Source: an uncultured Roseicyclus sp. (GTDB taxonomy: Bacteria; Pseudomonadota; Alphaproteobacteria; Rhodobacterales; Rhodobacteraceae). From it: a stretch of 64,000 nt of DNA. Within the stretch, counting starts at the first letter, position 1; each line of letters starts with the position of its first letter. Below, in pieces: positions 17,769 to 26,247 of the stretch. The translations under genes and the position numbers were made by a program. The DNA lies in assembly GCA_947489665.1 (NCBI GenBank), contig CANLEH010000002.1, positions 310,001 to 374,000 of the forward strand, given 5' to 3'. The notes under the pieces were generated by a model. That model did not search any database. It saw only the letters and a list, made by a program, of their open reading frames with translations, and was not told where the DNA came from.

Positions 17769-18767
17769 ATGAAATCTTCTTCCGGCCTCTCTCGTCGCTC
17801 CCTTCTGGCCACCGGCGCCGGCGCGTTTGGCGCAGCCTCCCTCGGGCTGTCGCCACGCCTGCTCCATGCTCAGACGGCGGTTAACTTCCAGCTGTCCTGG
17901 CTTCACTCGACACAATTCGCGGGCAGCTACATCGCACAAGATCGCGGATTTTGGGCGGAACGCGGCCTCTCCGTCGCCCTGCAACCCGGCGGGCCCAACG
18001 CGCCGGTCGAACCGCCCGTTGTATCAGGAACTGCGCTTATGGGCATCTCGGCCGCCGACTACACCGCCGCCGCCGTCTCGGAAGGCGCACCGTTCAAGAT
18101 CATCGGCGTCGCGATGCAGAACAACCCGTTCGCCATCGCCTCACTTTCCGCCAACCCAGTAAACCAGCCGTCGGACATGGAAGGGATGCGCATCGGTATG
18201 GCGCTGGCCAACACGCCCGTGTTGCAGGCGCTTTGCACCATCAACGACGTCGATTTCGACGCGATCGAGATCGTGCCGACGCAATATTCGCCCCAGCCCC
18301 TTGTCGCAGGTGAAGTCGATTGCCTGCTGTGTTGGGCCACCGACCTGCCCGTCGCCATGACCGTTCAAGGCGTCGAGAATGAGACGATGCTGATGGCGGA
18401 TCACGGTTATGCCGTCCATTCGCAAACCTACATCGTGACCGAAGACAGCCTCGCCAACCGCCGCGCCGACATCGTGGCGCTGATGGCTGGCGAAGTCGCC
18501 GGTTGGGCCGCCTACCGCGAAGACACCGCCGCCGCGACCGACCTGACATTGGCGATGTTCCCCGATGCGGGCCTCGACCGTGAAACGCAGTTGTTGCAGG
18601 CCGAACGTCAGGTGCCGCTGATGTTCTCGGACCTGACCGATGCAAACGGCTTCGGCTGGTGGACCGATGAAACGGTTGCCGCCAACATCGAAACCCTCGG
18701 GCTTCTGGGCCGTGAGGTGACAGCGGATCTCTGGGATCGCTCGATCCTTGAAGAGGTTCACGGCTAA
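17769..18767 (+). CDS. NMT1/THI5-type ABC substrate-binding protein, Tat-exported
   Basis: 332 residues. A twin-arginine leader (LSRRSLLATGAGAFG) precedes the NMT1-like binding fold: NFQLSWLHSTQFAGSYIAQDRGFWAERGL at ~38, then SGTALMGISAADYTAAAVSEG and GMRIGMALANTPVLQALC. Relatives bind pyrimidine thiamin precursors, flavins, nitrate or sulfonates. The intergenic leader upstream shows no THI-box or flavin riboswitch that I can recognise, so the ligand is open. It starts the second half of a long same-strand run: ATPase ten bases on, then a fused permease, a glycosyltransferase and a methyltransferase. Confidence 0.85.
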   Translation: MKSSSGLSRRSLLATGAGAFGAASLGLSPRLLHAQTAVNFQLSWLHSTQFAGSYIAQDRGFWAERGLSVALQPGGPNAPVEPPVVSGTALMGISAADYTAAAVSEGAPFKIIGVAMQNNPFAIASLSANPVNQPSDMEGMRIGMALANTPVLQALCTINDVDFDAIEIVPTQYSPQPLVAGEVDCLLCWATDLPVAMTVQGVENETMLMADHGYAVHSQTYIVTEDSLANRRADIVALMAGEVAGWAAYREDTAAATDLTLAMFPDAGLDRETQLLQAERQVPLMFSDLTDANGFGWWTDETVAANIETLGLLGREVTADLWDRSILEEVHG

Positions 18768-18776
18768 GCCTCGTTC

Positions 18777-19556
18777 ATGTCCGTCGAGATCATCTGCAAA
18801 GGTCTGGCCAAGACTTATACCGGCGGGGTTGAGGCGGTGCGTCCGCTCGACCTTACCCTGGTGGCGGGCCAGACCACGGCGCTTGTCGGGCCTTCGGGCT
18901 GCGGCAAGTCCACGCTATTGCGAATGATCGCAGGGCTGGAGGATGCATCCTCCGGGACGCTCACGATCGGCGGTGCACCCGCCGCCGATACCCTTGCCCG
19001 CGCCGGGCTTGCCGTGGCCTTTCAGGATCCCTCGCTTCTGCCGTGGCGCACGGTCCGCCAAAATATCGAGCTGGCTCTGGACCTGGCCCGCAAACCGCGC
19101 AAGGCGGCTGATATCGACCAGCTTATACATCTGGTGGGCCTCGATGGCTTTGCCGATACCCGCCCCGGGGCCCTTTCGGGGGGGATGCGCCAACGCGCGG
19201 CAATTGCCCGGGCGCTGTCCACAAACCCTGACTTGTTGCTTCTGGACGAACCCTTTGGTGCCGTTGACGAACTCACCCGCGCGCAGCTTGCCGCCGACCT
19301 GCCCGGCATATGGGAGGCACGCGGAACAACAACGCTTTTGGTCACCCATTCGGTGACAGAGGCTGTGACTTTATCCGATAGGATTATTGTTCTTTCTCCG
19401 AGACCGGCCGCCATAGTGGCGGACATCAAGGTCGACTTGTCGCGTCCGCGCCCGTCAAATCTCAAGGCCCTGCCTGCGTTTCAAACCCATGTTGATGCAA
19501 CCTTCGCAGCGCTCAGCCACGGCGTGGCCGACACTTTGCCCAAAGCCGCCCAATGA
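18777..19556 (+). CDS. ABC transporter ATPase (NitT/TauT type)
   Basis: 259 residues. Walker [10 protein letters not shown] (~39), Q-loop VAFQDPSLLPWRTV, signature LSGGMRQRAAIARAL, Walker B LLLLDEPFGAVDE, and VTHSVTEAV with the switch histidine are all intact. It energises import for the NMT1-type binding protein encoded ten bases upstream. The stop overlaps the permease gene (ATGA), so the ATPase and its fused permease are translated in step. Confidence 0.9.
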   Translation: MSVEIICKGLAKTYTGGVEAVRPLDLTLVAGQTTALVGPSGCGKSTLLRMIAGLEDASSGTLTIGGAPAADTLARAGLAVAFQDPSLLPWRTVRQNIELALDLARKPRKAADIDQLIHLVGLDGFADTRPGALSGGMRQRAAIARALSTNPDLLLLDEPFGAVDELTRAQLAADLPGIWEARGTTTLLVTHSVTEAVTLSDRIIVLSPRPAAIVADIKVDLSRPRPSNLKALPAFQTHVDATFAALSHGVADTLPKAAQ

Positions 19557-21094
19557 CGCATGCAAGGCAATGGATCGGGCCGATCCTGGCCCTTGTCCTT
19601 TGGGAGGGGTTTGCCCATCTTTTCGCCAGTGCCTTTGTCCTCGCGGCACCTTCTGCAATCCTACTCTACCTGTATGAAAATGCAGGGCTTTTGACGCGCG
19701 CTCTTGGTGTCACGCTCGCCAACGCCGCTGCAGGATTCTTGATCGGCAATGCCGCAGCCATCCTGCTTGCCGGTCTTGCTATCGCACTTCCGCGCAGCGA
19801 AAACATCGTGCGTGCTCTGGCCCTTGTGGTTTTTTGTCTTCCGCTTGTAGCCACCGGACCCGTCCTGCGCATCCTCTTTGGCCCCGGCGCAGGGCCGCAG
19901 ATTACGCTCGCCGCGTTGGCCGTTTACTACACCACGTTAATCCCGCTCCTCGTCGGCCTGCGCGCCGTTCCCTCCGATTGGCTGGATCTTGTGCGCAGCT
20001 ATGGTCGTGGCCGGATGACCGCGCTGCTTCGTGTGCGCGCCATGGCGTCCTTTCCTTACCTGGTCGCAGGCCTGCAAATCGCAGCACCTGCCGCGTTTCT
20101 CGGTGCCATGGTAGGTGAATTCACGGGGGCTGAGCGTGGCATGGGCGTGCTGACAATCCGTGCGATGCGGGACCTCAACATCGAGATGACCTGGGCCCTT
20201 GCAACTGTAGCCACAGCCGTCGCGGTCTTGGCCTACCTTGCGATTGGCTACGCTGCGCGCCGGGTCCTGACGGAAGAGCCACCTGTGATCCTTGCAGCCC
20301 CCGCCGCCAAGCGCCGTAATCTGTTCTCATCGATCGCCATGGTTACCTTCAGCACCGCTGCCATCCTCGCCCTTTGGTGGGTCGGCCTCGATGCACTGAA
20401 CCTGTCTTCGTTCTTTGCCAAACGCCCTGACGATCTGGTGGACGCACTCTTTCTTGCTCCCGACGCAACCCAAACACGCGCAGCCCTTGCGGCAGCATTG
20501 AGTGAGACGCTCATTTTCCTTTTCCCAGGCTATCTCGCCGGATTGCTGGCAGGTGCGACGCTCGCCATGGCCATCATCCTCGCCCCATCACTTGCCAATA
20601 CGGCTATGCCGCTGGCCATCGCGCTGCGGTCAGTTCCGATCATCACAACCGCGCCGCTGGTCGTCCTGCTCCTCGGGCGCGGTGCTGTTGGAACGGTCAC
20701 ACTCATCGCCATCATGGTCTTCTTCCCCACCTTCATCGCGTGCCTTCACGGATTGCGTCAGGCCCCGGGGCGCGCGACGGATGTCATGCGCTCCTACGCT
20801 GCGTCTGACATGGCAATCCTGCGACATGTGCGCGTGCCCGCCATGCTGCCCGCCTTCTTCGCTGCCGCCCGTATTAACGTGCCCGCCTCAATCCTTGCGG
20901 TGACGGTTGTCGAATGGCTCGCCACCGGTAATGGCCTCGGCGCGCTTATGGCGCTGTCAGCGTCTCTGTCGGACTACGACATGCTCTGGAGCGCGGTTGT
21001 CCTGACCACTTTGCTTGCAGTCCTGGGCTACGGCCTTGTCGGAGCGCTTGAGCGACGGGTGCTACAAACCTACGCGCCGGAGCAATTGGCATGA
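19553..21094 (+). CDS. ABC permease with two BPD_transp_1 domains fused in tandem
   Basis: 513 residues, twice the normal length. The N-terminal half (residues ~1-245) and C-terminal half (~260-510) each look like a complete NitT/TauT-type permease with about six helices. The cytoplasmic coupling loops read LVRSYGRGRMTALLRVRAMASFP in the first half and VMRSYAASDMAILRHVRVPAML in the second. A fused pair would give a pseudo-dimer, allowing the two halves to differ. It overlaps the ATPase gene before it and the glycosyltransferase gene after it by four bases each. Confidence 0.88.
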   Translation: MTHARQWIGPILALVLWEGFAHLFASAFVLAAPSAILLYLYENAGLLTRALGVTLANAAAGFLIGNAAAILLAGLAIALPRSENIVRALALVVFCLPLVATGPVLRILFGPGAGPQITLAALAVYYTTLIPLLVGLRAVPSDWLDLVRSYGRGRMTALLRVRAMASFPYLVAGLQIAAPAAFLGAMVGEFTGAERGMGVLTIRAMRDLNIEMTWALATVATAVAVLAYLAIGYAARRVLTEEPPVILAAPAAKRRNLFSSIAMVTFSTAAILALWWVGLDALNLSSFFAKRPDDLVDALFLAPDATQTRAALAAALSETLIFLFPGYLAGLLAGATLAMAIILAPSLANTAMPLAIALRSVPIITTAPLVVLLLGRGAVGTVTLIAIMVFFPTFIACLHGLRQAPGRATDVMRSYAASDMAILRHVRVPAMLPAFFAAARINVPASILAVTVVEWLATGNGLGALMALSASLSDYDMLWSAVVLTTLLAVLGYGLVGALERRVLQTYAPEQLA

Positions 21095-22128
21095 AACAGG
21101 CCGCCTTTGCCATTCCCGGCGAGCTTACAACGCTGACGGGTGGCTATATCTACGAACGCCGCCTGTTAGAGGGGCTTCGCGATCTTGGGCATGACGTGGA
21201 CCATATCGCATTGGGCGACACGTTTCCCGCGCCCACCGAAAAGCATATGACTCACGCCATCACCGAACTTACGGCCCTGCCAAGCGACCGCGCGCTGATC
21301 CTTGATGGCCTTGTCTACGGATCCATCAACACCGCTGGTCTGGCGCAGGTTCGCGCGCCCATCATCGCAATGATCCACCATCCATTGGCATTGGAAACCG
21401 GCCTGGACTCGCAGACCAAAGCACATCTTTTCAAGACGGAGCGGGACAATCTTGCGCTCGCCGCGCATGTCCTCGTCCCCAGCCCGCACACAGCCAAGAT
21501 CCTGATCGGCGACTACGATGTACCAGAGTCCAAGATCACGATCGCGCAACCCGGCACCCTTCGCCCGACCATGCCCCATACGCCCACGCAACCTCCGCTG
21601 ATCCTGTCTGTGGGCATCCAGCATCCACGCAAGGGCCACGACATCCTGCTCAAAGCATTGGCCATATTGACTCATCTCGACTGGCACGCAACGATCGTGG
21701 GCTCTCCCTACGATCCTGACCATGCGCAAGCGCTCGAGAATTTGCGATGTGACCTCGCGCTTTCCGACCGCGTCACCCTTGCAGGGCGCCTGCCCCAACC
21801 CGACCTAGACCAGCTCTATGCACAGGCCACGCTGTTCGCCCTTGCGACAAGGTACGAAGGTTACGGCATCGTCTTTGACGAAGCCCTTGCGCGCGGCTTG
21901 CCCATTGTCACGTGCGCGACGGGGGCTGTCCCGGAAACCGTACCGGCGGATGCCGGTCTACTCGTCCCGCCGGACGATGCGACCGCCTTGGCCGGCGCAT
22001 TGGACACGATGCTAACCGACCACACCAAGCGGTCAGCGGCGGCGCAAGCCGCGCAACGGGCGGGTGCGGCCCTGCCGACATGGGCAAACACCGCGCGCAC
22101 GGCTAGCAATGTCTTGAACAGTCTATGA
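21091..22128 (+). CDS. GT4-family glycosyltransferase
   Basis: 345 residues. GT-B fold: the N-terminal acceptor domain begins AFAIPGELTTLTGGYIYERRL with the Gly-rich loop, and the C-terminal donor domain has ILSVGIQHPRKGHDILLKAL (~165) and the nucleotide-sugar E-x7-E motif in RYEGYGIVFDEALARGLP (~255). It transfers a sugar from a nucleotide donor in the cytoplasm; the acceptor is unknown. It is coupled by ATGA overlaps to an ABC permease upstream and an FkbM methyltransferase downstream, an unusual setting for such an enzyme. Confidence 0.9.
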   Translation: MKQAAFAIPGELTTLTGGYIYERRLLEGLRDLGHDVDHIALGDTFPAPTEKHMTHAITELTALPSDRALILDGLVYGSINTAGLAQVRAPIIAMIHHPLALETGLDSQTKAHLFKTERDNLALAAHVLVPSPHTAKILIGDYDVPESKITIAQPGTLRPTMPHTPTQPPLILSVGIQHPRKGHDILLKALAILTHLDWHATIVGSPYDPDHAQALENLRCDLALSDRVTLAGRLPQPDLDQLYAQATLFALATRYEGYGIVFDEALARGLPIVTCATGAVPETVPADAGLLVPPDDATALAGALDTMLTDHTKRSAAAQAAQRAGAALPTWANTARTASNVLNSL

Positions 22129-22862
22129 CAAGCCTCCGCCGCTCCTTCGATGTCTACTACCGCGACGCGGCGCGCACGGACCGAATGGACCGGCTGAATG
22201 CGCGCTTCATGCGTCCCGGTGACCTTGCTTTTGACATTGGTGCCCATGTGGGTGATCGGACGGCCAGTTTCCTGCGCCTCGGCGCGCGCGTGTTGGCCGT
22301 TGAGCCGCAACCCCGGGTCTTCCGCGCTCTACGTCTGATCCATGGCCGCAACCCGAACGCTATCCTGATGCAATCCGCTGTTGGCGCGGAGCATGGCACA
22401 CTCCCCTTTCACATCAACTCGTCCAATCCGACGGTATCAACGGCGTCCGGCGAACTGGTGAAAGCCGCACAGAACGCGCAGGCATGGAGCACCCAAACTT
22501 GGGACAGCCAGATCGACGTACCGGTGACGACTCTGGACGATTTGATAGCGACCCACGGAATACCGGAGTTCATCAAGATCGATATTGAGGGCTATGAGTT
22601 CGAAGCCCTCAAAGGACTTAGCCACCCCATTCCCGCACTATCCTTTGAATTTACCACGCTGCAACGCGCCGTCGCGATAGACTGCCTTGATCGCTTGGCG
22701 GAGCTCGGGACCTATCGCTTCAATTTGAGCCTTGGGGAAGACCATGTTCTGCGCCCCGATTGGTTGCCGGCAACTGACATGGCCCGCCTACTCATCGACC
22801 TGCCAGAAGCCGCCAATTCCGGAGACATCTTCGCGAAGCGGATGGATGCCATTGAGACGTAG
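22125..22862 (+). CDS. FkbM-family SAM-dependent methyltransferase
   Basis: 245 residues. The Rossmann SAM site reads DLAFDIGAHVGDRTASFLRLGARVLAVEPQP (motif I around residue 35 and the acidic residue in AVEP), and the FkbM block VTTLDDLIATHGIPEFIKIDIEGYEFEALKGL lies at ~140-170. FkbM-type enzymes O-methylate sugars or small metabolites. Its overlap with the GT4 gene suggests methylation of the glycan that the glycosyltransferase builds. It is the last gene of the run starting at 14.4 kb. Confidence 0.88.
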   Translation: MTSLRRSFDVYYRDAARTDRMDRLNARFMRPGDLAFDIGAHVGDRTASFLRLGARVLAVEPQPRVFRALRLIHGRNPNAILMQSAVGAEHGTLPFHINSSNPTVSTASGELVKAAQNAQAWSTQTWDSQIDVPVTTLDDLIATHGIPEFIKIDIEGYEFEALKGLSHPIPALSFEFTTLQRAVAIDCLDRLAELGTYRFNLSLGEDHVLRPDWLPATDMARLLIDLPEAANSGDIFAKRMDAIET

Positions 22863-22894
22863 ACGCCACGGTCCGAACGCACCATGCTGCTGAC

Positions 22895-23767
22895 ATGACG
22901 CAATACCACCAGCCTTTCGCATGCTTGATCGCGGTTGATCCCGAAACGGCGCGGATCACACATGTCAGCGAGACGTGCCACGATATCCTGGGTCTTGAAG
23001 CGCCCCAAATACTCAACGCGAACATGCGTGATCTTCTGGGGGTCGAGCTGTGGCACGGACTGCGCAATGCCGCGTCAAATCCTGCCTTCACAGGCAGCGC
23101 AGTTGCTGTTGCGGGCGTAGGGGATCTCGGCACGTCTCACAATGTGCGCGCCTTCGCATCCGATCGGCTGTACGTGGTTGAAGTGTTCCCGAAACATGCA
23201 CCCGAGTTCGGAAGCACCGCCACAATCGATATCGCCCAAGCCGTCATGTCCCAGCTCTTGCCGCAAGAGCTGACGCTTGGCTTGGCCGAACAACTCGCTA
23301 CGCTTCTGCGTCATTTTACGGGGTCCGACCATGTCCTGATCTGGAACCGGCAAAGCGCTGATATGGCCTTATGTATTGCTGAGTCGAAGCGGCGCAGCAG
23401 AGACAGCGCGCTGCAGGAAATGGCCCATTGGGCAGATCTTTGGCCCAGTGACACCGGAACGATTGGCGTGATTGCCGATGCACAGGCAGGGCCAGTTCCC
23501 TTGCTCGCGACGGCAGATCAACCTGCATGCGACGTGGATCTGTCCTTGGCGTTGTCGCGCACCCCGGCATCGGACGCGGTTAGCAGGTTGGCGCAAACGG
23601 GGCAGCAATCCTCCGTCACTTTGCGACTGAGCCGGAATGGTGCGCCATGGGGTGTGATCGAATGCCAAAGTGCGCGACACAGGGTGCCATCCGCTGAATT
23701 GATGGCGCTCTGCAACGTGTTGCTGCCTTTTTTGGATGCAAAGCTCCAGCTTTTGGGCCGGGCTTAA
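22895..23767 (+). CDS. Phytochrome-derived PAS-GAF protein lacking bilin-binding residues
   Basis: 290 residues. The start aligns with the PAS_2 domain of bacteriophytochromes (QPFACLIAVDPETARITHVS, compare the usual IQPHG.LLALD), followed at ~130-285 by a GAF-like domain (LATLLRHFTGSDHVLIWNR; VTLRLSRNGAPWGVIECQSA). The N-terminal chromophore cysteine segment is absent because the protein begins at the QP motif. The usual DIP motif and the ACHH at the WGxIxC site are missing (here CQSA). There is no PHY domain, kinase or GGDEF. It may sense another ligand or dimerise with a partner. It converges on a receiver-protein gene with a 4-bp overlap. Confidence 0.7.
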   Translation: MTQYHQPFACLIAVDPETARITHVSETCHDILGLEAPQILNANMRDLLGVELWHGLRNAASNPAFTGSAVAVAGVGDLGTSHNVRAFASDRLYVVEVFPKHAPEFGSTATIDIAQAVMSQLLPQELTLGLAEQLATLLRHFTGSDHVLIWNRQSADMALCIAESKRRSRDSALQEMAHWADLWPSDTGTIGVIADAQAGPVPLLATADQPACDVDLSLALSRTPASDAVSRLAQTGQQSSVTLRLSRNGAPWGVIECQSARHRVPSAELMALCNVLLPFLDAKLQLLGRA

Positions 23768-24177
23768 CGCTTCCGGTCCAGCAAAGAAGTGACGAGGTCA
23801 AGCAACTCGGCTTCTTTGATCGGTTTTTTCAGTTCGTCCGTGGCGCCAATTGCGCGGGCCGTCGTCAGGATGTCGCGCATACCTGGGTTTTTGTACGTTC
23901 CGGTGACCGCGATGATCGGCACATTTGACTGCGTGCATTCACGCCCCATCAGGCGCCTGACCTTCCCGATCAGACTGATCCCACCATCGGGCTGGCTTCG
24001 CCCTCCCACCTGCACAATGATATCCGTGATGATAAGATCAAACCGTTCGGTCGAAGCCGCATTCAAAGCATCCGTCGCGTTCGAACAACTTACCACGTCG
24101 TGGCCATTTTCCTCGAGAATTCCGACCACGTGTGCGCTCTGAAGTGCGTCATCCTCCATCAAGAGTACGTTCGCCAT
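23764..24177 (-). CDS. Stand-alone response-regulator receiver domain protein
   Basis: 137 residues, one receiver domain only. The acidic pocket is in LLMEDDALQ (~8), the phospho-acceptor Asp is in DLIITDIIVQ (~53), the switch Thr is in IIAVTGT, and the conserved Lys is in DELKKPIKEAE. No output domain follows, so it acts by protein contact or as a phosphate shuttle. GGAGGGCGGTAA precedes the ATG. An insertion (VGGRSQPDG) follows the Asp strand. The neighbouring phytochrome-like gene converges on it, so a functional link is plausible but they cannot share a transcript. Confidence 0.88.
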   Translation of the reverse strand: MANVLLMEDDALQSAHVVGILEENGHDVVSCSNATDALNAASTERFDLIITDIIVQVGGRSQPDGGISLIGKVRRLMGRECTQSNVPIIAVTGTYKNPGMRDILTTARAIGATDELKKPIKEAELLDLVTSLLDRKR

Positions 24178-24324
24178 TTACCGCCCTCCAAAAAGAAAGG
24201 CACCGAACCTATCATGGCGGGTGCTGCCGTTTGGTTAATCCTTCCACCGCGAATTTGCAAAAGACATCGCGACGCGCGACAAGTGGCGCGCTGAATGGAC
24301 GTCACGGACAGGTCGATCCAAAAT

Positions 24325-25020
24325 ATGAAAACACCCCTTCTGCTATTGCCGGGCATGATGTGCGACGCGCGACTGTTTCAACCGCAGTTCACCGCCTTTT
24401 CCGCCAGGCGACCCGTTATGACGGCGCCCTTGACCAATGCGAACACGATCCCGGATCTGGCCAGCAATATCCTTTCCCACGCACCGGGCCGCTTTGCGCT
24501 TGCCGGTTTATCGATGGGCGGCATCGTCGCGATGGAGATAGCGCGCCAGGCGCCGGACCGGATTGAACGGATTGCACTGCTCGATACCAACCCCTTGGAC
24601 GAACCGCCAGAGCGCGCCGCCGCCCGGGAGCCGCAGATCGCAGACGTGCGCGCCGGTGGTCTGCGCCGGGTCATGCGCGACGAGATGAAGCCAAATTACC
24701 TCGCCGATGGCCCCAACCAGGGTGCCATCCTAGATCTGTGCATGGCCATGGCCGAAGCCCTAGGGCCCGAGGTGTTTGAAAGCCAATCCCGCGCGCTTCA
24801 GGTGCGGCCCGATCAATCTGACACGTTGCGCGGGCTCAACATGCCCGCTCTTGTGCTGTGCGGGGCCGAAGACACGCTTTGCCCTCTGGACCGGCACACG
24901 TTGATGCGGGATCTGCTGCCAGATGCGACGCTGGAGGTCATCGAAGGGGCCGGGCATCTGCCGACCTTGGAACAGCCAGACGCAACCAACGTGGCATTGG
25001 CGCGCTGGCTCTCGCGCTAG
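24325..25020 (+). CDS. Alpha/beta hydrolase
   Basis: 231 residues from the ATG at 24325; an in-frame ATG at 24295 adds ten polar residues. Oxyanion region PLLLLPGMMCDARLF, nucleophile elbow GLSMGG (~72), acid in CGAEDTLCP (~182) and His in GAGHLPTLEQP (~208) form a complete triad. The substrate cannot be predicted. It stands alone between a divergent receiver gene and the AbrB-family gene. Confidence 0.88.
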   Translation: MKTPLLLLPGMMCDARLFQPQFTAFSARRPVMTAPLTNANTIPDLASNILSHAPGRFALAGLSMGGIVAMEIARQAPDRIERIALLDTNPLDEPPERAAAREPQIADVRAGGLRRVMRDEMKPNYLADGPNQGAILDLCMAMAEALGPEVFESQSRALQVRPDQSDTLRGLNMPALVLCGAEDTLCPLDRHTLMRDLLPDATLEVIEGAGHLPTLEQPDATNVALARWLSR

Positions 25021-25060
25021 TCGGGCCTCCTCCGCGTTGCGGTAGTGGCAAGGGAGCATT

Positions 25061-25077
25061 GCATACAAAGGTATACC
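25061..25077. promoter_or_regulatory. Weak candidate GntR-type operator upstream of the AbrB-family gene
   Basis: GCATACAAAGGTATACC contains ATAC-N4-GTAT and a GGTATACC palindrome, 56 bases before the TTG start. It resembles the ATAC-N5-GTAT sites at 26218 and 32320 but has a spacer one base shorter, so membership in the same regulon is only a possibility. Confidence 0.3.
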
Positions 25078-25132
25078 ATTTTCTCGGTGCGAAGCGTATA
25101 GCTTTTGCACCGTCCCTACCCAAGGCCATCCC

Positions 25133-26152
25133 TTGCTGATCCTCACACGCACTTACCTGATTTCGGCCCTTGGCGTTGGCGCGTTCTACCTGCTGGGTCT
25201 GCCGCTTCCGTTCCTGCTCGGTCCAATCAGCGCCTGCCTGATCGCTGCTTTGGCGGGGCTGGAACTGCGCGGCCAACCGATGGTCAATGACGCCATGCGG
25301 GCCATCCTAGGCGTGGCGGTCGGGGCCACGTTGACACTATCGGTCGTGCAATCCATGGGCGCGATGTGGCCAACGCTGGCCATGATCCCGGTGATGATCG
25401 CAGCCATCGGCGCCGTCGGGATTCCCTATTTCATGAAGTTGTGGGGCTTTGATTTTGCGACCAGCTACTATTCCGCGATGCCAGGAGGTTTGCAGGACAT
25501 GCTGGTCTTCGGCGAAGAAGCCGGTGGCGATGTTCGCGCCCTGTCGCTGATCCACGCCACACGGGTTCTGGTCATTGTGATGCTCCTGCCCTTCGTGCTC
25601 AGCCTTGGATGGGAAGTCGACCTCACCAATCCCCCCGGCGCTCCCGTCGCCTCCATCGCGCCTGTGCAATTGCTGCTGATGGTCGCCGCTGGTCTGATCG
25701 GCTGGCAAGGCGCAAAACGGATCGGGCTGTTCGGTGCGTCGATCCTCGGCCCGCTCATCGTCGCCGCGGTGCTGGCCATCACCGGCATTCTGCAATCTCG
25801 TCCACCGGCCGAGGCCATCTTCGCGGCGCAATTTTTCATTGGGATGGTCGTTGGTACCAAATACTCTGGCGTGACGGGCCATGAGGTTCGCCGCGATGTC
25901 GCCGCCGCCTTGGGCTTTTGCGTCATAATCCTCTTGCTGGCCCTCGCCTTTGCCGAATTGGCCGTCTTCTGGGACCTTGCCCCTCACTTGGAAGCGCTCC
26001 TTGCATTCGCGCCCGGCGGCCAGGCCGAAATGACGGTTCTGGCCCTTGTCGTTGGGGCAGATGTAGCGTTTGTCGTGGCCCATCACTTGCTGCGCATCAT
26101 CGCGGTCATCCTGGGCGCGCCCATCGCAGCCCGCATTTTTGACCGTCGCTAG
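25133..26152 (+). CDS. AbrB-family (PF05145) integral membrane protein, putative transporter
   Basis: 339 residues, nearly all membrane. The protein has the internal duplication of this family: GLPLPFLLGPISACLIAAL (~23) and IGLFGASILGPLIVAAVLAI (~200), each followed by YYSAMPGGLQDMLVFGEEAGGD and LLAFAPGGQAEMTVLALVVGAD. Members are annotated as AbrB-like or, misleadingly, ammonia monooxygenase, and likely export or import small organic compounds. The start is TTG at 25133 preceded by CCAAGG; no ATG lies in frame before the first helix. It sits just upstream of the MttB-type gene on the same strand. Confidence 0.82.
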   Translation: MLILTRTYLISALGVGAFYLLGLPLPFLLGPISACLIAALAGLELRGQPMVNDAMRAILGVAVGATLTLSVVQSMGAMWPTLAMIPVMIAAIGAVGIPYFMKLWGFDFATSYYSAMPGGLQDMLVFGEEAGGDVRALSLIHATRVLVIVMLLPFVLSLGWEVDLTNPPGAPVASIAPVQLLLMVAAGLIGWQGAKRIGLFGASILGPLIVAAVLAITGILQSRPPAEAIFAAQFFIGMVVGTKYSGVTGHEVRRDVAAALGFCVIILLLALAFAELAVFWDLAPHLEALLAFAPGGQAEMTVLALVVGADVAFVVAHHLLRIIAVILGAPIAARIFDRR

Positions 26153-26214
26153 CACAGGCATGTCGGCGCTGAGCCAAGAGATTTCGGAAATCTGCTAGTC
26201 GCCCCAAACCCCGA

Positions 26215-26233
26215 TGTATACGATATGTATACA
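26215..26233. promoter_or_regulatory. Palindromic GntR-type operator before the mttB-like gene
   Basis: TGTATACGATATGTATACA is a perfect 7-5-7 inverted repeat ending 14 bases before the ATG at 26248, so binding would cover the start of the transcript. Its core ATACGATATGTAT differs by one base from the core at 32320-32332 before gntR. Confidence 0.7.
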
Positions 26234-26247
26234 AAGGGAGGCCTGCC

